From the NCBI GenBank assembly GCA_019244185.1, contig JAFATB010000006.1, forward strand, positions 1 through 64,000: a stretch of 64,000 bases of DNA. Direction: 5' to 3'. Under the pieces are notes generated by a model. That model did no database searches and had not been told where the DNA came from. It worked only from the letters and a program-made list of their open reading frames with translations. This document shows, one piece after another, positions 1 to 8,146 of this stretch. Within the stretch, counting starts at the first letter, position 1. Every line of letters starts with the position of its first letter. Source of the DNA: Acidobacteriota bacterium (GTDB lineage: Bacteria; Acidobacteriota; Thermoanaerobaculia; Gp7-AA8). The position numbers and the translations under genes are program-made.

Positions 1-3000
1 CGTTCGCGATCGAATCGGGCAGCAAGGGCGGTCCGCGCACGAGCCGGATCAGTGTCGAGCGCGCCGAGATCAACGTCGCGGTCGATCCGACGTGGTTCAA
101 GATGCCCGCCGGCGCGGTCGCGCGCGTGATCATGCCTCCCGCGGGCGAAGTGAAGCCGGAGCCGATCAACGTGCCGGCGCCGGCGGGCCGGGCCGCCTTC
201 GACTCGGGCACGATCGCGGGCCTGCGCGCGCGCAACATCGGCTCGGCGGCGATGAGCGGCCGCATCGCGGCGGTCGCGGCCACGCACGACGGCGGCAAGA
301 CGACGGTGTTCGTCGGCGCAGCCTCCGGCGGCGTGTGGCGCAGCTACGACGACGGCACGACGTTCAAGCCGGTGTTCGACAAGCAGGCCGTGCAGTCGAT
401 CGGCGCGATCGCGATCGATCCGAGCAACCCGAAGACGGTCTGGGTCGGCACGGGCGAGGGCTGGACGCGCAACTCGACGTCGTTCGGCGACGGCATCTAC
501 AAGAGCACCGACGGCGGCGAGACCTGGAAGAACATGGGTCTGCCCGAGAGCGAGCGGATCACGAAGATCGTCGTGCATCCCAAGAACAGCAACATCGTGT
601 ACGCGTGCGTGCCGGGCAAGCTGTGGAGCGACTCCGCGGATCGCGGCCTCTACAAGACCAGCGACGGCGGCGCGACGTGGCAGCTCGTGCTCAAGGGCGC
701 AAACCTGTCGACGGGGTGCTCGGGGATCACGATGGATCCGTCGAACCCCGACGCGCTGCTCGCCGGCATGTGGGACTTCCGCCGCAAGGGCTGGACGTTC
801 CGTTCCGGCGGTGACGGCGCGAACGCGTCGAGCGGCAGCGGCCTGTTCAAGTCGACCGACGGCGGCGCCACGTGGCGCGAGCTCTCCGACAAGAACATCA
901 AAGGATTGCCGCCGAAGCCGTGGGGCCGCGTCGCGGTTACGGTCGCGCCGTCGAAGCCGAACGTCGTCTACGCGTTCATCGAGGCGGTGCCGCCGCGGAA
1001 CGCGCTCTATCGCTCCGATGACGGCGGCGAAACGTGGTCGATGCTCGACCGCAGCCAGATGATGATCTGGCGCCCGTTCTACTTCGCGAACCTCATCGTC
1101 GATCCGAACGACGAGAACAAGATCTACAAAGTCGGCGGCGGTCTCATCGTCAGCAACGACGGCGGCAAGAGCTTCAGCGGCATCGCCGGCGGCGCGCACG
1201 GCGACTTCCACGACGTCTGGATCGACCCGCAGAACAGCGACCGGCTCATCACCGGCGACGACGGCGGCCTCTGGTACTCGTACGACGCCGGCAACCGCTG
1301 GTGGAAGGCGAACAACCTGCCGATCTCTCAGTTCTACCACGTGAGCGTCGACATGGACGCGCCGTATCACGTGTACGGCGGCCTGCAGGACAACAGCTCG
1401 TGGGTCGGTGACTCGCAGTATCCGGGCGGCGTCACGAACTCGCGCTGGGAGAACTTCTTCGGCGGCGACGGCTTCTGGATGTGGGCCGATCCGAGCGACA
1501 ACGACTACATCTACGCCGAGGCGCAGGGCGGCGAGATCGGACGCGTCAATCGCAAGACGCACGAGACGCGCGGCATCAAGCCGCTGCCGCACTACAACGA
1601 GGGCAAGCTGCGCTTCAACTGGAACACGCCGATCATGGTCAGCCCGAATCAGAAGGGCACGATCTATCTCGGCTCGCAGTTCCTCTTCCGCTCCAGGGAC
1701 CACGGCCAGACGTGGGAGCGCATCTCGCCTGATCTAACGACGAACGATCCGCAGAAGCAGAAGCAGGAAGAGTCGGGCGGCGTGAGCATCGACAACTCGT
1801 CCGCGGAGATGCACACCACGATCTACGCGATCTCGGAGTCGCCGCGGAACGGCGACGTGATCTGGGTCGGCACCGACGACGGCAACGTGCAGGTCACGCG
1901 CGACGGCGGCAAGTCGTGGACGAACGTCGTCGGCAACATCACCGGTCTGGCGAAGAACGCGTGGGTGTCGTACGTCGATACGGGCCATCAGAACGACAGC
2001 ACCGCGTACGCGACGTTCGACCTGCACAACTTCGGCGACATGCAGCCGTACGCGTACAAGACCACCGACTTCGGCAAGACGTGGACGTCGCTGATCCCGA
2101 GCGACGCGCCCGTGCGCGGCTACGCGCACGTCATCAAGGAAGATCCCGTCAATCCGAACCTGCTGTATCTCGGCACCGAGTTCGGCCTCTGGATCTCGCT
2201 CGACGGCGGCAAGCAGTGGGCACAGTACAAGGGCGGCGATCTGCCGAACGTGGCCGTGCGCGACGTGGCCATTCATCCGCGCGACAACGATCTCGTGATC
2301 GCCACGCACGGCCGCGGCATCTGGATCGTCGACGACATCACGCCGCTGCGCGCGCTCACGCCGGACATGCTGAGCAAGGACATCGCGTTCCTCTCGACGC
2401 AGCCGGCCGTGCAGACGATCAACAGCTTCGGCGGCTGGCCGGAAGGCGACGCGACCTACACCGGCCCGAACCAGCAGGGCGGCGCGACCATCACGTACTA
2501 CCAGCGCCGGCGCCACGTCTTCGGCGACCTGGCGATGGAAGTGGTCGGGCCCGACGGCAAGCAGGTCGCGACCGTGCCGAGCAGCAAGCGCCGCGGCCTC
2601 AATCGCGTGAACTGGCCGATGACGCTGAAGGCGCCGCACGTGCCGCCCGCCGCGACCGGCGCGTTCGGCGCGGCCGTCGGCCCGCGCGTGCTTCCCGGCG
2701 AGTACACGGTGAAGATGACGAAGGACCGCAACGTCTACACGACGAAGCTCGACGTCGTCCTCGATCCGCGCGCGACGTACACGGCCGCGGACCGGCAGCA
2801 GCAGTTCGAGCTCGCGACGAAGCTGCACACGCAGCTCGAGAACATGACCTACGCCGTCGAGGAGATCAACGGCGTGAAGTCGGCGCTCGACGACCGCGCG
2901 TCGAAGCTGCCCGCGAACGACGCGCTCGCGAAGAAGCTGCGCGCCGCGTCCGATCAGGTCGACACCCTGCGCCGCAAGATCGTGGCGACGAAGGAAGGCG

Positions 3001-3311
3001 GCATGATCACCGGCGAAGAGCGCCTGCGCGAATTCCTCGCGTCGCTGTACGGCGAAGTGGTCGGCTACGAAGGCCGCCCGTCCGCAACGCAGGTCGAGCG
3101 CACCGAAGCGATCACGCACGAGCTCTCCGACGTGATGACCGCGTTCGACGCGTGGGTCGCGAAACAGCTCCCGCCGATCAACGCCGCGCTCGCGAAGAAG
3201 AAGCTCCCGAAGATCGAGCCGCTCACCCGCACCCAGTGGGACAAGCAGCAGATGGCAAGCGCCGGCGGCGGATCGACCGCCGTCGCCGCGAATCCGTTCG
3301 AGCGCGACTGA
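1..3311 (+). CDS. Secreted Asp-box (BNR/VPS10-sortilin-like) repeat protein, 5' truncated
   Basis: The reading frame is open from base 3, so the gene starts before the window; the in-frame ATG at 102 lies inside sequence that already reads as coding and is not a likely start. The visible part has about 1100 residues. At least nine Asp-box motifs (forms of S-x-D-G-G-x-T-W) run through the first two thirds, which is the signature of seven- to ten-bladed beta-propellers of the VPS10/sortilin and BNR 'glycosyl hydrolase' group. A C-terminal part of about 170 residues is mainly charged helix. Such proteins are usually exported; the signal peptide would lie upstream of the window. The substrate cannot be inferred. 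A strong hairpin follows the stop. Confidence 0.85.
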   Translation, partial: FAIESGSKGGPRTSRISVERAEINVAVDPTWFKMPAGAVARVIMPPAGEVKPEPINVPAPAGRAAFDSGTIAGLRARNIGSAAMSGRIAAVAATHDGGKTTVFVGAASGGVWRSYDDGTTFKPVFDKQAVQSIGAIAIDPSNPKTVWVGTGEGWTRNSTSFGDGIYKSTDGGETWKNMGLPESERITKIVVHPKNSNIVYACVPGKLWSDSADRGLYKTSDGGATWQLVLKGANLSTGCSGITMDPSNPDALLAGMWDFRRKGWTFRSGGDGANASSGSGLFKSTDGGATWRELSDKNIKGLPPKPWGRVAVTVAPSKPNVVYAFIEAVPPRNALYRSDDGGETWSMLDRSQMMIWRPFYFANLIVDPNDENKIYKVGGGLIVSNDGGKSFSGIAGGAHGDFHDVWIDPQNSDRLITGDDGGLWYSYDAGNRWWKANNLPISQFYHVSVDMDAPYHVYGGLQDNSSWVGDSQYPGGVTNSRWENFFGGDGFWMWADPSDNDYIYAEAQGGEIGRVNRKTHETRGIKPLPHYNEGKLRFNWNTPIMVSPNQKGTIYLGSQFLFRSRDHGQTWERISPDLTTNDPQKQKQEESGGVSIDNSSAEMHTTIYAISESPRNGDVIWVGTDDGNVQVTRDGGKSWTNVVGNITGLAKNAWVSYVDTGHQNDSTAYATFDLHNFGDMQPYAYKTTDFGKTWTSLIPSDAPVRGYAHVIKEDPVNPNLLYLGTEFGLWISLDGGKQWAQYKGGDLPNVAVRDVAIHPRDNDLVIATHGRGIWIVDDITPLRALTPDMLSKDIAFLSTQPAVQTINSFGGWPEGDATYTGPNQQGGATITYYQRRRHVFGDLAMEVVGPDGKQVATVPSSKRRGLNRVNWPMTLKAPHVPPAATGAFGAAVGPRVLPGEYTVKMTKDRNVYTTKLDVVLDPRATYTAADRQQQFELATKLHTQLENMTYAVEEINGVKSALDDRASKLPANDALAKKLRAASDQVDTLRRKIVATKEGGMITGEERLREFLASLYGEVVGYEGRPSATQVERTEAITHELSDVMTAFDAWVAKQLPPINAALAKKKLPKIEPLTRTQWDKQQMASAGGGSTAVAANPFERD

Positions 3312-3331
3312 GGTTTACGTCTCTCCCCTCG

Positions 3332-3361
3332 CGGAGCGGCGGGCGTTCGCCCGCCGCTCCG
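3332..3361 (+). terminator. GC-rich terminator hairpin after the Asp-box gene
   Basis: A perfect inverted repeat (12-bp stem GGAGCGGCGGGC, loop GTTC, extended by one more pair) starts 20 bases after the stop. It lacks a long T-tract, like the other hairpins in this window. Confidence 0.65.
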
Positions 3362-3436
3362 TTACCGTTCGGCCGAGATCACGATTGACAGAACGGGAAA
3401 TGGGAACGAATTTGACCTCGTTGGAGAAAGGCGAGC

Positions 3437-3796
3437 ATGCCTAGCCTGAGCGTTGATGAGCTCGTTCAACTCGCGGGAACCCGCCTCACGCGAACGGCGT
3501 CCGATGGCGATACGAGCTGGCGCTCCATCGTTGCAGACGTCAACGAAGCGGGGCTGGTCATCGTGACCAAGCACGATGAGCCCGAAGCAGTGGTGCTTTC
3601 CGTCGAACAGTTTGCTGAGCTGACGAAACGCGCGGCCGTAGCGGATGCGTTGACGGAGCTCCGGACGAAGTGGGACGGCGAACTGGCCTGGCTGAACGAA
3701 CCTGCGGCATCGCAGGAGTTGATGGAGATCTTCCGCTCCACCCCCGAGGAGATCGCCGCGTCGGCGAACGCGGTCGCAGCGCGTCGTGGCAAGTGA
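3437..3796 (+). CDS. Phd/YefM-like antitoxin
   Basis: This 119-residue protein probably neutralises the toxin encoded just downstream and represses the pair. Residues about 25-60 read as the Phd/YefM fold (W-R-S-I-V-x-D-V-N-E, then V-I-V-T-K-H-D-E-P-E-A-V-V-L-S-V-E-x-F). The rest is helical and charged, as expected of a toxin-binding tail. The start is supported by GGAGAAAGG about eight bases upstream. A TTGACA at 3385 may be the -35 box. Its last 11 bases overlap the toxin gene, typical of antitoxin-first operons. The family call rests on motif pattern, not on alignment. Confidence 0.7.
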   Translation: MPSLSVDELVQLAGTRLTRTASDGDTSWRSIVADVNEAGLVIVTKHDEPEAVVLSVEQFAELTKRAAVADALTELRTKWDGELAWLNEPAASQELMEIFRSTPEEIAASANAVAARRGK

Positions 3797-4436
3797 TCCG
3801 TCCGACGCGCCCACGATCTTCGTCCTGGCCGGCGTGAACGGCGCTGGTAAGAGTTCGGTCGGCGGCGCGCGCCTGAAAGACTTGGGTCGGGACTACTTCA
3901 ATCCCGACGTCGTAGCGAGAGAGATCCGCGAGACGACCGGCTGTTCTCTGGAAGAAGCGAACTCCCAAGCATGGCAGGAAGGCAAACGCCGGCTCGAGCA
4001 GGCGATCCGCGCACGCCGGAACTTCGCGTTTGAATCGACACTGGGCGCGCACACCATGCCGGCGATTCTGACTGACGCTGCCCGTCAGGGCTTTCGCGTC
4101 GTGGTGTGGTTCGTGGGCCTCTCATCGCCGGAAAAGCACATCGAGCGCGTGCGACTCCGCGTCGAGGCCGGCGGTCACGACATTCCGGAAGCGAAGATCC
4201 GCGACCGCTGGAACACCTCCCGGCAAAACATCATCGATCTCCTGCCGTCGCTCGAAGAGCTCAAGGTCTTCGACAACAGTGCCGATCGCGATCCCGTCAC
4301 TGGTGAGCTTCCACCGCCACGCCTCTTGCTGCACTGGCGCAATGGCGCTGTCGTTGAATCCGCGGCAGAGCCTCCGGAGTGGGCGAAACCGATCCTCGAC
4401 AGCGCGCACGCTCTCGAGCGGCAGCGCAAGGGCTGA
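3786..4436 (+). CDS. Zeta-toxin-family P-loop kinase (likely toxin)
   Basis: A 216-residue protein starting with GTG inside the antitoxin gene. Walker A is G-V-N-G-A-G-K-S at residues 16-23. F-N-P-D at 38-41 and F-E-S-T-L at 82-86 match the zeta/PezT substrate loop. A Gly-Gly-His-Asp-Ile-Pro stretch with flanking arginines around residues 125-140 resembles the arginine-rich lid. Zeta enzymes phosphorylate UDP-N-acetylglucosamine and block wall synthesis; some relatives phosphorylate other sugars or nucleotides, so the substrate here is inferred. The partner is a Phd-like protein, not the classical epsilon antitoxin. Confidence 0.8.
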   Translation: MASDPSDAPTIFVLAGVNGAGKSSVGGARLKDLGRDYFNPDVVAREIRETTGCSLEEANSQAWQEGKRRLEQAIRARRNFAFESTLGAHTMPAILTDAARQGFRVVVWFVGLSSPEKHIERVRLRVEAGGHDIPEAKIRDRWNTSRQNIIDLLPSLEELKVFDNSADRDPVTGELPPPRLLLHWRNGAVVESAAEPPEWAKPILDSAHALERQRKG

Positions 4437-4458
4437 CGCGACTCGCAATACACGCGTA

Positions 4459-4490
4459 GTGCGGCGCGAGCGTCCTCGCCCGCGCCGCAC
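4459..4490. terminator. Bidirectional terminator hairpin between convergent genes
   Basis: A perfect 10-bp stem (GTGCGGCGCG / CGCGCCGCAC) lies between the stop of the zeta-type gene and the stop of the aldo/keto reductase gene, four bases from the latter. It could serve both strands. Confidence 0.6.
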
Positions 4491-4493
4491 GCG

Positions 4494-5468
4494 TCAGCGA
4501 TTCACGGTGGCCATGTTCGGATAGCGGTCGCCCGCCGTCACGCCTTTCGGCGCGACCTCGTCGATGCGGGCGAGGTCTTCCGGCGAGAGCTCGATGTCGG
4601 CGGCCTTCGCGTTCTCCTCGAGATGGGCGATGCGCTTGCTGCCGGGGATCGGCACGATGTCGTCGCCCTGCGCGAGCAGCCACGCGATCGCGAGCTGCGC
4701 GGGCGTCACGCCTTTCTCCTTCGCGATCGTCTCGATGCGCTTCACGAGCTCGAGGTTCTTCGCGAAGTTCTCGCCCTGGAAGCGCGGCGAGTTGCGGCGG
4801 TAATCGTCCGGCTCGAGATCGTCCATCGTCTTGAACTTGCCGGAGAGAAAGCCGCGGCCGATCGGGCTGTACGCGACAAAGCCGATGCCGAGCTCGCGCA
4901 CGGTCGGCAGGATCTCATCCTCGGGATCGCGGCTCCAGAGCGAGTACTCGGTCTGCAGCGCGGTGATCGGATGCACCTTGTGCGCGCGGCGGATCGTCTG
5001 CGGTGCGGCTTCGGAGAGTCCGAGGTACCGCACCTTGCCCGCCTGCACGAGCTCGGACATCGCGCCGACCGTCTCCTCGATCGGCACGCTCGTGTCGACG
5101 CGGTGCTGGTAGTAGAGATCGATGTGATCGACGCCGAGGCGCTGGAGCGAGCCGTCACACGCGGCGCGCACGTATTCGGGGCGGCCGTTGATGCCGATCC
5201 AGCCGCCGTCTTCGCGGCGCTGGTTGCCGAACTTCGTGGCGACCACGACTTCGTCGCGGCGGTCGCGGATCGCGCGGCCGACGAGCTTCTCGTTCGTGAA
5301 CGGGCCGTACATGTCGGCCGTGTCGAGGAAGTTCACGCCGATGGCGAGTGCGCGGTGGATGGTGGCGATCGATTCGGCATCGTCGCGCGAGCCATAGAAC
5401 TCGGACATGCCCATGCAGCCGAGGCCGAGGGCGGAGACTTCGAGAGAGGCGAGCTTGCGGTGTCTCAT
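4494..5468 (-). CDS. Aldo/keto reductase
   Basis: A 324-residue NADPH-dependent aldehyde/ketone reductase of the aldo/keto reductase superfamily, cytosolic, physiological substrate unknown. The catalytic tetrad is visible: Asp49 and Tyr54 (L-D-T-A-D-M-Y-G), Lys79 (A-T-K-F-G) and His122 (Y-Y-Q-H). The C-terminal [11 protein letters not shown] motif is the NADP phosphate-binding loop. The start at 5468 (M-R-H-R-K-L) fits the usual N-terminus; the frame continues 27 codons further upstream but would run into the divergent PH-domain gene. It resembles the YakC/AKR13-like group. Confidence 0.9.
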   Translation of the reverse strand: MRHRKLASLEVSALGLGCMGMSEFYGSRDDAESIATIHRALAIGVNFLDTADMYGPFTNEKLVGRAIRDRRDEVVVATKFGNQRREDGGWIGINGRPEYVRAACDGSLQRLGVDHIDLYYQHRVDTSVPIEETVGAMSELVQAGKVRYLGLSEAAPQTIRRAHKVHPITALQTEYSLWSRDPEDEILPTVRELGIGFVAYSPIGRGFLSGKFKTMDDLEPDDYRRNSPRFQGENFAKNLELVKRIETIAKEKGVTPAQLAIAWLLAQGDDIVPIPGSKRIAHLEENAKAADIELSPEDLARIDEVAPKGVTAGDRYPNMATVNR

Positions 5469-5500
5469 TGCGGTTCGCGGCGGTGCATACTGCGTGCTGA

Positions 5501-6004
5501 ATGACGGCTGCCGAACAGGTCCATGCGATCCATCACCCCGCACCGGCACTGTTCCGATACTACATCCTGCGCTCGTTGCTCGTCGGGCCGCTCTTTTTCG
5601 TCCCGCTCATCTACTTCTACTTCCGCTACCACACGATGCGCTACGACTTCGACGAGGAAGGGATCTCGATGCGCTGGGGCATCCTCTTCCGCCGCGAGAT
5701 CACGCTGACGTACGCGCGCATCCAGGACATTCATCTGACCAGCAACCTCGTCGAGCGCTGGCTCTCGCTCGCGCGCATCCAGATCCAGACGGCGAGCGCG
5801 AGCGCTGCCGCGGAGATGACGATCGAGGGACTGCACGAGTTCGAGCTCGTGCGCGACTTCCTCTACACGAAGATGCGCGGCGTGCGCGGCGGCGCCGCAC
5901 CGCAACACGTCGAGACGCCCGCGCACGACGCGAGCCTCGCCGCCGCGTTGCGCGAGGTCGCGTCGGAGCTGCGCGCGGTGCGCGAGGCGCTGGAGAAGCG
6001 ATGA
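5501..6004 (+). CDS. Bacterial PH-domain (bPH2, YdbS/YdbT-like) membrane protein
   Basis: This 167-residue protein has a hydrophobic hairpin at about residues 19-42, then a bPH2-type domain ([13 protein letters not shown] and [11 protein letters not shown]). It ends in a charged helical tail rich in Ala, Leu, Glu and Arg. DUF304/bPH2 proteins occur as YdbS-YdbT pairs in many bacteria and are linked to envelope functions; the exact role is unknown. The gene overlaps the next by ATGA, so the two are probably co-translated and form a YdbS/YdbT-like pair. Confidence 0.75.
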   Translation: MTAAEQVHAIHHPAPALFRYYILRSLLVGPLFFVPLIYFYFRYHTMRYDFDEEGISMRWGILFRREITLTYARIQDIHLTSNLVERWLSLARIQIQTASASAAAEMTIEGLHEFELVRDFLYTKMRGVRGGAAPQHVETPAHDASLAAALREVASELRAVREALEKR

Positions 6005-6783
6005 ACTGGCGGCCGCCCGTGCTGCGGCTCATGCGCGTGCCGCACGAGCCCACGCCCCCGCCCGGCTCGCCGCCGCGCGTCTTCCGCGCCGCGCCGAACT
6101 TCCTCGCGCTGCGCGCGTTCGAGTTCGGACTCAAGCAGCTCGTAGCGATCATCGGTCTCACGTTCGCGGTGATGTTCTCCGTCCTCACGCTCGACCGCTT
6201 CGATCCTCCGCGCTGGGTGCTCCTCATCATTCACCTCGGCGAAGTCGTCGCCGGACTGGCCATCGTCGGCGAGATCTTCCTCGGCTGGATGCTCGTACGT
6301 CTCGATTACGAGCTGCGCTGGTACATGCTGTCCGATCGCGCGATCCGCATTCGCGAAGGCATCACCACCGTGCGCGAAAAGACGGTGGCGCTCGCGAACA
6401 TTCAGAACATTTCGATCAAGCAAGGCCCGCTGCAGCGATTCCTCAAGATCGCCGACGTGGAGGTCAACACGGCGGGCGGCGGCGGCTCCTCGGCGCGGCA
6501 GCCGGGAAAGAAGCAAGTCGCCGAGCCGATGCACGTCGCGTACTTTCGCGGCGTCGACAACGCGGAGCAGATCCGCGACCTGCTGCTCGAAGGCGTGCGG
6601 CGGCAGAAAGACGCGGGACTCGGCGATCCCGACGACGCGCATCACGCGCCGGCAGTCGTCGCGCCGGTGGCGGAGGTTGACGATGTCAACGCCGCCGTCG
6701 CCGAACTGCTCGCCGCATCGCGCGCGCTGCGCATCGCGGCGAGCATGCCGCAGGCGGCATGGCGCGCGGCGCCGCCGGAGTAG
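6001..6783 (+). CDS. Bacterial PH-domain membrane protein with a C-terminus encoded in a duplicated segment
   Basis: A 260-residue partner of the preceding bPH2 protein. Two hydrophobic segments (about residues 45-62 and 75-102) precede a PH-like domain (L-S-D-R-A-I-R-I-R-E-G, then V-A-L-A-N-I-Q-N-I-S-I-K-Q-G-P-L-Q-R-F). I chose the ATG at 6001 because it overlaps the previous stop. The last 45 codons lie in a repeat (6640-6806) whose second copy contains the 3' end of the rlmN-type gene on the other strand. The tail D-V-N-A-A-V-A-E-L-L resembles the helical tail of the first PH protein. That suggests an ancestral tail that once overlapped rlmN. Confidence 0.75.
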   Translation: MNWRPPVLRLMRVPHEPTPPPGSPPRVFRAAPNFLALRAFEFGLKQLVAIIGLTFAVMFSVLTLDRFDPPRWVLLIIHLGEVVAGLAIVGEIFLGWMLVRLDYELRWYMLSDRAIRIREGITTVREKTVALANIQNISIKQGPLQRFLKIADVEVNTAGGGGSSARQPGKKQVAEPMHVAYFRGVDNAEQIRDLLLEGVRRQKDAGLGDPDDAHHAPAVVAPVAEVDDVNAAVAELLAASRALRIAASMPQAAWRAAPPE

Positions 6784-6806
6784 CGGCGCACGACCGGCAC
6801 ATCGAG
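6640..6806. repeat. Tandem duplication copy 1 (PH-gene 3' end / rlmN 3' end overlap)
   Basis: About 167 bases, diverged, match 6840-7008. On the plus strand this copy carries the last codons and stop of the PH-domain gene. On the minus strand it still carries an intact relic of the rlmN C-terminus (R-R-Y-S-G-G-A-A-R-H-A-A-C-G) with a stop at the equivalent place. Confidence 0.85.
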
Positions 6807-6839
6807 CGTGGAAGCGGGTGGGCTCAACGTCGCGACGCG

Positions 6840-7008
6840 CGTCACGCGCCGCGTGCAGTCGTCGCGTCCATTGCGACCGATGACGATGTCAACGCGGCCG
6901 TCGCCGAACTGCTCGCGGAGTCGCGCGCGCTGCGCATCGCGGCGAGCATGCCACAGGCGGCGTGGCGCGCGGCGCCGCCGGAGTAGCGGCGCACGACGGG
7001 CACGTCGA
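6840..7008. repeat. Tandem duplication copy 2 (functional rlmN 3' end)
   Basis: This is the second copy of the unit at 6640-6806. On the minus strand it encodes the real C-terminus of the rlmN-type gene. On the plus strand it keeps a relic of the PH-protein tail, D-D-V-N-A-A-V-A-E-L-L through A-P-P-E and a stop. Confidence 0.85.
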
Positions 7009-7963
7009 GCGTGCGCAGCTCGTCGCGGAAGCGCGCGAGCTCGGCGTCGGTGGCGCGGCGGTAGCCGTCTTCGCGCGTGTCATTCACGTCGATCAGATTC
7101 AGCCGCAGCGGAACGCCGTCGAAGAGGCGCCGCAGCGCGGCGACTTCGTCGCTGCCGGTGTTGATGCCGCCGAGGACGACCAAGGCGATGGTGATGCGTC
7201 CGCCGGTGGCGCGTTGATACGCGCGGATCGCATCCGCGAGCACGTCCACCGGCCACGCGGAGGCGGCGGGCAGCAGCTCGCGGCGGCGCGCGTCGATCGC
7301 GGACGTGAGCGACACGATGAGGCGATACGGCTTGCACTCGTCCGCGAGCTTCAGGATCGCGGGCACGAGGCCGACCGTCGAGATGGTGATCGCTTTCGCG
7401 GAGATGCGTCCGCCGCACGGATGCGCGAGGACCTCGGCGGCGTGGAGGACGTTCGCGTAGTTGTGCAGCGGCTCGCCTTGTCCCTGGAACACCGCGCCGG
7501 TGACGGCGCCCGGCGCCTCGTCGCGCACGGCGACGAACTGCGCGACGATCTCCCACGGCTCGAGGTGGCGCGTGAGCCCGAGGCGACCGGTCGCGCAAAA
7601 GGTGCAGCCCATCGCGCAGCCGGCCTGCGACGAGAGGCAGACCGTGAAGCGGCCGGGCGCCTCGAGCGGAATGCGCACCGCCTCGACGAGCGCGCCGTCG
7701 CGCAGACGGAAGAGGTACTTCACGAAGCCGTCGGAAGGATCGAGCGCGCGCTCGACGATCTCCAGCGGCTCGCGATCGGTCAACCTGTTGACCGCTTCCT
7801 CGACGTGCCGCGGCACGGGTCGCGATGCTGGAAAGCCGGCGCGCCCGTGCGCGACGACATGCGCGAGCACGCGCCGCGCCTCCGCGTCGCGAACGGCGAC
7901 GCCGTTCGCGAGCAGATGCGCGGCGAGCGCGTCGGCCAGCAGGCCGAAGAGATGCGGGCGCAT
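6842..7963 (-). CDS. rlmN: RlmN/Cfr-family radical SAM RNA methyltransferase (divergent)
   Basis: A 373-residue radical SAM enzyme, expected to methylate C2 of adenosine in 23S rRNA (A2503) and possibly tRNA. The cluster motif is C116-A-M-G-C120-T-F-C123. Both mechanistic cysteines are present: Cys109 (T-V-C-L-S-S-Q, equal to E. coli Cys118) and Cys337 (A-A-C-G-M-L, equal to Cys355). G-Q-G-E-P-L-H-N-Y is the SAM-binding GEP loop. The normally conserved S-L-H-A is changed to S-L-T-S-A, so this could be a paralogue with another RNA target. The last 25 or so residues (Ser/Ala-rich) go beyond the family end and lie in the duplicated segment. Confidence 0.75.
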   Translation of the reverse strand: MRPHLFGLLADALAAHLLANGVAVRDAEARRVLAHVVAHGRAGFPASRPVPRHVEEAVNRLTDREPLEIVERALDPSDGFVKYLFRLRDGALVEAVRIPLEAPGRFTVCLSSQAGCAMGCTFCATGRLGLTRHLEPWEIVAQFVAVRDEAPGAVTGAVFQGQGEPLHNYANVLHAAEVLAHPCGGRISAKAITISTVGLVPAILKLADECKPYRLIVSLTSAIDARRRELLPAASAWPVDVLADAIRAYQRATGGRITIALVVLGGINTGSDEVAALRRLFDGVPLRLNLIDVNDTREDGYRRATDAELARFRDELRTLDVPVVRRYSGGAARHAACGMLAAMRSARDSASSSATAALTSSSVAMDATTARGA

Positions 7964-7981
7964 GGGGGGATGGTAAAGCTG

Positions 7982-8078
7982 AATTGAGAACGCAGAACGC
8001 AGAACGCAGAATGTAGAAAAGGGGACCGGCGCGAGCCGTTCCCCTTTCTCAATTCTTCGTTCTGCGTTCTGCGTTCTT
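7982..8078. repeat. Long inverted repeat built of GAACGCA units
   Basis: Both arms contain tandem GAACGCA/GAACGCAGAAC units next to AATTGAG; the arms are inverted around a GC hairpin. This fills most of the gap between the rlmN-type gene and emrA. A shorter piece of the same motif lies beside the hairpin at 18774-18807. Confidence 0.7.
8017..8047 (-). terminator. Terminator of the efflux operon
   Basis: The stem AAAGGGGACCGGC / GCCGTTCCCCTTT with a GCGA loop has one mismatch. Read on the minus strand it lies about 100 bases after the emrA stop and ends in CCCCTTTTCT, a usable U-tract. Confidence 0.65.
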
Positions 8079-8146
8079 CATTCAGCCTTTCTCTACATCA
8101 CCTCCTTACCGGAAGGATATAAAGAAATCCTTAATCCGTAAACTAT

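Noticed and set aside
1734..3119. Open frame of 461 codons on the minus strand
   Set aside because: Shadow of the Asp-box protein gene.
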